Source: Euryodendron excelsum (Eukaryota > Streptophyta > Magnoliopsida > Ericales > Pentaphylacaceae). Taken from it: a DNA stretch of 64,000 bases. Position 1 is the stretch's first letter. The number at the start of each line of letters is the position of its first letter. Under the pieces are notes generated by a model that had not been told where the DNA came from, did no database searches, and saw only the letters and a list, made by a program, of their open reading frames with translations. Location: the NCBI GenBank assembly GCA_033060915.1, contig CM065378.1:53575001-53639000 (forward strand), given 5' to 3'. This document shows, piece by piece, positions 62,264 to 64,000 of the stretch. The position numbers and the translations under genes are program-made.

Positions 62264-62782
62264 GGGTTGCCATACCTATAGGCAAAACTGTGTACAGTCA
62301 TGATGCTGTATGACCTGCAAGGTGTTATATCACTAGATAGTCACTGCAGAAATAGTTCTACTGTAGAATGTAGTGAACCACATACTTTCCTAAGGCACTT
62401 TCAAGTTCATTTAAGCTGGTGGTCAAGTATGTGTACAAGTATATCCTTGCATTCTTTCATTACTTAGATGCATTATAGATTGTACCATAAATGAAACATA
62501 TATCACAAATACATAAATAACACATAAAGCAATAGAGGACAACAATAAGGAACCCAATGCACAAAGATACCTGCTAGTTGATGGACTTAAATCATCCAGA
62601 TCAAGCAAGATATCCCAGAGTAGCATAACAATGGAATGCAATGTTTGACCCTCTAGAGAGACAATAGCAGCAGCAGTAGGTATTAGGGCATCTGCAGCGA
62701 CTGCCCTTACATCATCATCAGGATCCTCCAGCCCTGCTTTACATGCAGGGATAACGTGGCCAAGCAAATCATGAAGCATCTC
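29832..62782 (-). CDS. BTAF1: BTAF1/MOT1 homologue, TBP-associated Swi2/Snf2 ATPase (3' part, 18 exons)
   Basis: Exons 5' to 3' on the - strand: 62571-62782, 57241-57478, 56706-56876, 56142-56567, 55571-56014, 55104-55223, 54544-55026, 49914-50452, 46559-47048, 46408-46476, 44236-44340, 43913-44137, 43572-43835, 43433-43482, 31701-31810, 31547-31629, 30343-30552, 29832-30002. They give 1,469 codons plus TGA with every phase consistent. Residues 1-860 are HEAT-repeat helices of the TBP-binding arm. Residues about 878-1150 are the SNF2 N lobe with GLGKT (904-908) and DEGH (1008-1011). Residues about 1250-1390 are the helicase C lobe with AHRLGQ. The family (yeast Mot1, human BTAF1, Arabidopsis RGD3) uses ATP to remove TBP from DNA in the nucleus. 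The roughly 500-600 N-terminal residues lie beyond 64000. No coding breaks are visible, so the gene looks intact. Confidence 0.95.
30343..30552 (-). CDS. BTAF1: BTAF1 window exon 17 (helicase motif VI)
   Basis: 70 codons. It contains [12 protein letters not shown], with the motif VI arginines, and [19 protein letters not shown], the bracing helix of Mot1-type ATPases. It ends SAETKK before GTATTG. Confidence 0.96.
31547..31629 (-). CDS. BTAF1: BTAF1 window exon 16 (helicase C, GC donor)
   Basis: 27 codons, [20 protein letters not shown] to RDHQ. The donor is CAG|GCATGT (GC-AG intron). The next exon starts [10 protein letters not shown] in phase 0. Confidence 0.94.
31701..31810 (-). CDS. BTAF1: BTAF1 window exon 15 (helicase C)
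   Basis: [16 protein letters not shown] to DALLLTTH plus G. Acceptor CTAAGCAG, donor GTAAGA, phases 2 and 1. Confidence 0.95.
34241..36135 (-). mobile_element. Ty3/gypsy fragment, gag-protease-RT part (distal half)
   Basis: On the - strand, from right to left: a gag zinc knuckle ([15 protein letters not shown], about 35585-35630), a tandemly duplicated gag segment, a retropepsin-like ORF (34917-35150) and an RT N-terminus (about 34500-34250) with [20 protein letters not shown] and LRLCIDY. The RT is cut off near 34240. The knuckle spacing is C-x2-C-x5-H-x4-C, one residue longer than usual. The protease active site reads ECGA where DSGA or DTGA is expected. Stops interrupt the frame. It is a dead chromovirus-like copy. 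Confidence 0.82.
35064..35603 (-). repeat. 270-bp in-frame tandem duplication in gypsy gag
   Basis: Copies 35064-35333 and 35334-35603 are nearly identical, with GGAAGATTCTCCTTTC and ATGGTGCTGGATGGTAACTT in both. The period is 270 bases, 90 codons, so the gag frame is kept. The duplicated unit includes the [17 protein letters not shown] stretch. Confidence 0.93.
36136..36465 (+). repeat. 5' LTR of the 36136-41577 element
   Basis: 330 bases. It starts TAATAGAGATCATG (the expected TG decayed to TA) and ends CATGCATCA. TATATATAGG near 36264 is a possible TATA box. Confidence 0.9.
36469..36480 (+). other. primer-binding site (tRNA-iMet type)
   Basis: TGGTATTAGAGC lies three bases after the 5' LTR and differs from the usual TGGTATCAGAGC at one base. 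Confidence 0.85.
37935..39824 (+). pseudogene. gag-like gene of the LTR element, split
   Basis: The first part, at about 37935-38440, includes [20 protein letters not shown], typical of Ty3/gypsy gag. The second, 39320-39824, includes [14 protein letters not shown] and [14 protein letters not shown]. The 872-bp solo LTR separates them, and stops lie near 38278 and 39370. The end holds a degenerate zinc knuckle. Confidence 0.8.
38444..39315 (+). mobile_element. 872-bp solo LTR nested in gag, TSD CTTAT
   Basis: It begins TGTGTGTGGAG and ends TGTACCTACA. CTTAT occurs at 38439-38443 and 39316-39320. Removing it rejoins the gag reading [17 protein letters not shown] at 38684-38689 is a likely LTR promoter. 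The body is more GC-rich than its host element. No paired LTR or internal region is present. Confidence 0.88.
40006..40940 (+). repeat. 474-bp tandem duplication inside the LTR element
   Basis: Copies start at 40006 and 40480 with AATACAA.CTCTAAGATTAAC. Each contains an open frame of about 146-150 codons that is mostly alike ([20 protein letters not shown] and [11 protein letters not shown] in both). The encoded product is not recognised. Confidence 0.92.
41249..41577 (+). repeat. 3' LTR of the 36136-41577 element
   Basis: 329 bases. It starts TGATGGAGATCATG and ends CTGCATCA. A purine-rich GGAGAGAA stretch just before it can serve as the polypurine tract. Confidence 0.9.
41583..41760 (-). 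mobile_element. Ty3/gypsy fragment, gag part (proximal half)
   Basis: The - strand ORF at 41561-41755 begins just inside the 3' LTR and carries a gag-like helical stretch. It continues across the inserted element into the - strand reading at 36135. The right limit of the old element is not defined. Confidence 0.6.
42568..42825 (-). pseudogene. possible PPR-like gene fragment
   Basis: The open frame ends [17 protein letters not shown], which resembles the core of a pentatricopeptide repeat. The rest ([20 protein letters not shown]) is not recognised. It lies in a BTAF1 intron. This could be chance; the call is weak. Confidence 0.2.
43433..43482 (-). CDS. BTAF1: BTAF1 window exon 14 (50 bp)
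   Basis: 16 codons plus 2 nt, [16 protein letters not shown] then AG. It joins across an 11.6-kb intron to exon 15, completing the Ser codon with T. Confidence 0.92.
43572..43835 (-). CDS. BTAF1: BTAF1 window exon 13
   Basis: 88 codons, [18 protein letters not shown] to RVLIFAQHK. It contains [15 protein letters not shown] and the start of the helicase C lobe. Confidence 0.95.
43913..44137 (-). CDS. BTAF1: BTAF1 window exon 12
   Basis: 75 codons, [18 protein letters not shown] to ASSHVFQ. It includes the LRRTKEEVL helicase motif and the [13 protein letters not shown] block. Confidence 0.95.
44236..44340 (-). CDS. BTAF1: BTAF1 window exon 11
   Basis: 35 codons, [18 protein letters not shown] to MEALHKQ, phase 0. 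Confidence 0.94.
44341..46407 (-). other. 2.07-kb BTAF1 GC-AG intron
   Basis: It lies between window exons 10 and 11. It holds AT-rich repeats near 44440-44520 and an embedded GC-rich patch at 44980-45310 with Pro/Ser/Leu-rich open frames. No transposon termini are clear. Confidence 0.7.
44980..45310 (-). other. GC-rich patch resembling a 5'-UTR/first exon
   Basis: On the - strand the sequence runs from AAGCCCTAGCCAACAGTC through ATGACTTTCACCGGACCGCC to a possible donor AAG|GTACGTTT, then a (TCC)n tract. This has the look of a captured promoter-proximal gene piece. No protein family is recognised. Confidence 0.25.
46408..46476 (-). CDS. BTAF1: BTAF1 window exon 10 (GC donor)
   Basis: 23 codons, [20 protein letters not shown] then ERQ. 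The donor is CAG|GCATGT, a GC-AG intron. The next exon begins FQATYGKP in phase 0, which fixes the junction. Confidence 0.93.
46559..47048 (-). CDS. BTAF1: BTAF1 window exon 9 (SNF2 ATPase lobe 1)
   Basis: 163 codons plus 1 nt. It holds [15 protein letters not shown], the nucleotide-binding [42 protein letters not shown] (motif II) and LSGTPIQ (motif III). All ATPase residues expected in this lobe are present. Confidence 0.97.
47049..49913 (-). other. 2.87-kb BTAF1 intron
   Basis: It lies between window exons 8 and 9. It holds a tandem LTR-like repeat at 48674-49226 and an A-run near 47407. Nothing else is recognised. Confidence 0.75.
48674..49226 (+). repeat. two tandem LTR-like units starting TGTCACG
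   Basis: Units start at 48674 (TGTCACGGCCCAAG) and 48981 (TGTCACGATCCAAA), a 307-base period. Both carry GGCTTTAAAA.G, AGTAGATGCAAGTGC, CACCAGGCGATGTGGGACTA or close variants, and TTAAGAGGTCTTT. The first ends GATACCATTC. Plant LTR/TRIM termini look like this. Copy two is shorter at its right end. Confidence 0.75.
49914..50452 (-). CDS. BTAF1: BTAF1 window exon 8 (end of HEAT arm)
   Basis: 179 codons plus 2 nt. It runs [11 protein letters not shown] to ELKVTLRR, including [20 protein letters not shown] and [23 protein letters not shown] helices. It leads into the ATPase domain. Confidence 0.95.
50876..51333 (+). repeat. duplicated segment with (GA)n, period 301
   Basis: Copies 50876-51013 and 51177-51333 share TGGCATAAGAAAGTTCAAAC and CCTCACTCTTGGGCCTTGGG. 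They differ in the length of the enclosed GA tract, about 23 against 36 bases. Confidence 0.88.
51690..52558 (+). mobile_element. LINE 3' end (zf-RVT region)
   Basis: The ORF at 51760-52047 and the following frames show the C-terminal region of a plant L1 ORF2, with SFYRNLIG and [12 protein letters not shown]. Then comes a [16 protein letters not shown] block, a common LINE C-terminal signature. It ends in a short A-run at 52552-52558. It is 5'-truncated and broken by stops. Confidence 0.8.
52821..53690. mobile_element. 870-bp MITE/non-autonomous DNA transposon with about 130-bp TIRs
   Basis: The left arm 52821-52950 starts TAGGTTTAAATACACTTAGC. The reverse complement of the right arm 53563-53690 starts TAGGGTTAAAAACACTTAGC. 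The arms align for about 130 bases, including CACTTTGG.CCTT and CAAGCA.CAATGTCACCCC. Flanking TATA on each side may be the duplication. The interior has an AGAGAT microsatellite (about 53355-53415) and no transposase. Long TIRs fit a Mutator-type element, but this is inferred. Confidence 0.82.
54544..55026 (-). CDS. BTAF1: BTAF1 window exon 7 (HEAT region)
   Basis: 161 codons, [15 protein letters not shown] to LINNIQ. It contains [19 protein letters not shown] and [19 protein letters not shown]. Donor GTTGTT is weak but gives the correct junction [11 protein letters not shown]. Confidence 0.93.
55104..55223 (-). CDS. BTAF1: BTAF1 window exon 6
   Basis: 40 codons, [18 protein letters not shown] to LMASIKREQ, phase 0, donor GTAGCA, acceptor TTCGCAG. 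Confidence 0.93.
55571..56014 (-). CDS. BTAF1: BTAF1 window exon 5 (HEAT region)
   Basis: 148 codons. It begins [17 protein letters not shown] and ends [10 protein letters not shown] before GTATGG, phase 0. It includes [17 protein letters not shown] and [15 protein letters not shown], conserved in plant BTAF1. Confidence 0.93.
56067..56100 (+). repeat. (GGGA)n microsatellite in a BTAF1 intron
   Basis: A GGGAGGGA array of about 34 bases lies between exons 56142-56567 and 55571-56014. On the sense (-) strand it is a (TCCC)n pyrimidine tract about 50 bases before the acceptor. Confidence 0.9.
56142..56567 (-). CDS. BTAF1: BTAF1 window exon 4 (HEAT region)
   Basis: 142 codons, phase 0 at both ends. 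It runs [13 protein letters not shown] to SGVQRQ, including [20 protein letters not shown] and [16 protein letters not shown]. The middle is a Ser/Ala-rich variable linker. Confidence 0.93.
56706..56876 (-). CDS. BTAF1: BTAF1 window exon 3 (HEAT region, NAGNAG acceptor)
   Basis: It encodes [11 protein letters not shown] to VWRLLLQ and ends at donor GTGTAA. The acceptor reads AAGCAG, so the exon may start at 56876 (GAA) or 56879 (CAG GAA), adding one Gln. The family alignment I know favours the shorter form. Confidence 0.88.
57241..57478 (-). CDS. BTAF1: BTAF1 window exon 2 (HEAT region)
   Basis: Begins with T completing the Ser codon, then [13 protein letters not shown]. It has an acidic linker (KKEFDLNEM) and a HEAT helix [19 protein letters not shown]. 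It ends ACT TTG before GTAAGC, phase 0. Confidence 0.92.
57600..58430. repeat. possible GATAC-rich MITE-like region
   Basis: It includes a perfect 14-base palindrome CTGATACGTATCAG at about 57646 and several GCCAATAC/GCCGATAC motifs. CGGCCGATATCG-like motifs return near 58415. Similar GATACG-rich dispersed repeats are common in plant introns. The boundaries are not resolved. Confidence 0.3.
59525..59749 (-). pseudogene. protein-like ORF in BTAF1 intron, unknown origin
   Basis: A 74-codon open frame with balanced composition, including [18 protein letters not shown] and [17 protein letters not shown]. It reads like a piece of a real helical protein rather than random AT-rich translation. I do not recognise the family. 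It sits on the same strand as BTAF1 but has no BTAF1 homology that I can see. Confidence 0.35.
61200..62110 (+). mobile_element. LTR-like fragment
   Basis: The segment 61910-61980 (GGGGAAGCCTTGCGGAGCGG, then AATCACAATAAATCTTGG) resembles the R-U5 region of plant copia LTRs. Upstream broken open frames (61255-61473, 61470-61751) are not recognisable. Neither end is defined. Confidence 0.4.
62198..62261 (+). repeat. C-rich tract ending in a 38-base pure C run
   Basis: CACCCCC repeats run into an uninterrupted C-run at 62224-62261. On the - (transcribed) strand this is poly(G). Confidence 0.95.
62571..62782 (-). CDS. BTAF1: BTAF1 window exon 1 (HEAT region)
   Basis: Starts GAG ATG after acceptor ACTAG and ends AGC AG before GTATCT, phase 2. 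It carries a HEAT-type helix pair with [19 protein letters not shown] and ends [11 protein letters not shown]. Confidence 0.92.
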
Positions 62783-64000
62783 CTAGTGTCAACAGAAGAA
62801 TCACAGAAGCAATAAATAATAAGCAGACACCACCGACACAAAAAATAATAATAATAATAAATTATAAGCAGAAGAATCACAACAGAGAAACCATGCAATG
62901 TTTTTGTGTAGTGGCAACCAGGGAGGGAGAAAACACTCTAGCAGAATAAAGACGAAGGCAATGATAATTTTTTTGATAAGTACAATGTGTATATGAAAAG
63001 GTACCAAGGGGGTACCACCAAAGTACACTGATGACAAAACAACAGGGAACACGGCCCCAAAAACCTATATAATTACAGGGACATACAATTCCCCAAAAAA
63101 TCAATAAAAGAGGACAACAAAAAAGGACGGTCCTCCCTTAACCAAAAAAATAAGGAGACCAACACAGCTCCCTCAACACTAAGGATTGAACTCTCCACAC
63201 CTATAAAAGAACGCCTATTCCTTTCCCTCCGTAAACAACACATGACACATAACAGAGCTGAAACCCACACCTTCCTCACCCTCCTCTTGGGGCAACCTCT
63301 ACCCCAAGCTCCAAAAAAAACTCTTTAACTGACTGGGGCATACCCTAAGTCACAAATTCACGGAGTAGGTGCGAGAGCCGGAGTGTGAGAGCGTCTAATG
63401 GGAAAATATGTGGGATTGAAAGTGCCTATTAAATAATGTATAACTATCAATATATACTTACATATGTATAAAATTGTACATCAAGATATGTGTATATGTA
63501 AATATAATATTATTTATATGTTGATAAAATAGTGATATAAATCAATGACTATTTTCATCAAATATAAGATGCAATTAATAAATGAATAAAAAAGTTAATT
63601 CATATTATAAACAAAATACCTCTAATCCAGTTGTTTACATTCACTGTAGCATTTGGTTGGCAGTCCATTGTGTAATATTTGCTTTTGTTTTTTGAATTTG
63701 AACTCTTAAAGGTTTCAGGGCAAGCACAAAGGGGTGGGTCTCCAAAAGTCCAGAAACTCAAAAGAGAGTTAATATGAATGGTGTTTGGGTTGGCAAGCAA
63801 TTGATGCGGTAGGGTCTCCAAAGCATACAAACTGATGAGAGTTAATGAGTGAATAAGGCTGTAATGGATTAACTGGGGGATGCCTGTATTAAAACCGCAT
63901 ACAACCAATCAAAACCGAAATAGTATATAACTTTGCACTCTGGTTGCATTCAATTCACGAACTGATCATGAACAAGTCGCGAATTTGCAGCCAATTTGGG
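62783..64000 (-). other. BTAF1 intron continuing out of the window
   Basis: No further BTAF1 exon is visible upstream of 62782, so the intron is at least 1.2 kb. It contains a - strand LINE 3' end (62960-63310). The rest is AT-rich with no supported gene. Confidence 0.7.
62960..63310 (-). mobile_element. LINE 3' end fragment, antisense to the window
   Basis: The - strand ORF at 63073-63279 contains CCLRRERNRRSFIGVE, the same LINE C-terminal signature as at 52320-52370. It ends FLGNCMSL followed by a 3'-UTR-like tail and an A-rich end (ATCAAAAAAATT) near 62968. It is a short 5'-truncated copy. Confidence 0.75.

Larger units (their letters stand above)
57479..62570 (-). other. 5.1-kb BTAF1 intron
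   Basis: It lies between window exons 1 and 2. It holds GATAC/GATATC-rich inverted-repeat DNA (57600-58430), a protein-like ORF (59525-59749), an LTR-like piece (about 61200-62110) and a pure C-run (62224-62261). Confidence 0.8.

Noticed and set aside
62095..62313. ORF with a poly-proline run
   Set aside because: It is a translation of the pure C-run in an intron.
1..64000. CRISPR array, phage or bacterial defence system
   Set aside because: The window is plant nuclear DNA; all short repeats are microsatellites or transposon repeats, with no spacer-repeat structure or cas-like proteins.

Overview
This is AT-rich plant nuclear DNA, almost certainly from an angiosperm and most likely a eudicot. 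It has long introns, many dinucleotide microsatellites, poly(A)/poly(T) tracts, LINE-1-type, Ty1/copia and Ty3/gypsy retrotransposon remains, and two split genes with plant-type products. I cannot fix the species. There are no bacterial-style operons, no CRISPR array and no tRNA or rRNA gene that I can support.

Layout: (1) 1-2364 is the decayed 3' part of a LINE on the + strand, ending in a poly(A) tail. (2) 2365-7238 is intergenic with two MITE-like inverted-repeat elements. (3) 7239-12685 (+) is a complete three-exon gene for a type II membrane nucleotide-diphospho-sugar transferase (Nucleotid_trans/DUF271 class, relatives of At4g15970). Its reconstructed product is 384 aa with the DxD motif at the start of exon 3. 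(4) 12686-29831 is a repeat domain. It holds a roughly 4.75-kb solo-LTR candidate (15472-20222) with a low-complexity GATTTGA-rich body, several TGTNACG..CCCG-type LTR-like fragments, and a defective Ty1/copia element (about 23245-26946) whose 3' LTR carries a 451-bp foreign insertion. (5) 29832-62782 (-) is the 3' two-thirds of one large gene, the plant homologue of BTAF1/MOT1 (Arabidopsis RGD3), the Swi2/Snf2 ATPase that strips TBP from DNA. I placed 18 coding exons (4,410 bp, 1,469 codons plus stop); all splice phases agree. The 5' part of the gene lies beyond base 64000.

The BTAF1 introns are greatly expanded by mobile DNA. The intron at 31811-43432 holds a three-layer nest. A Ty3/gypsy gag-protease-RT fragment on the - strand was split by a 5.4-kb LTR element (36136-41577, TSD CTATC). 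That element's gag was in turn split by an 872-bp solo LTR (38444-39315, TSD CTTAT). Other introns hold an 870-bp MITE with about 130-bp terminal inverted repeats, LINE 3' ends in both orientations, a tandem LTR-like repeat and a 38-bp pure C run. Two of the 17 introns in the window use GC-AG borders with the same 10-base donor string.

I found no convincing new biological system. The items most worth a second look are the nested insertions with their target duplications, the paired GC-AG introns, the foreign sequence inside the copia LTR, and a short protein-like ORF inside the 5.1-kb BTAF1 intron.
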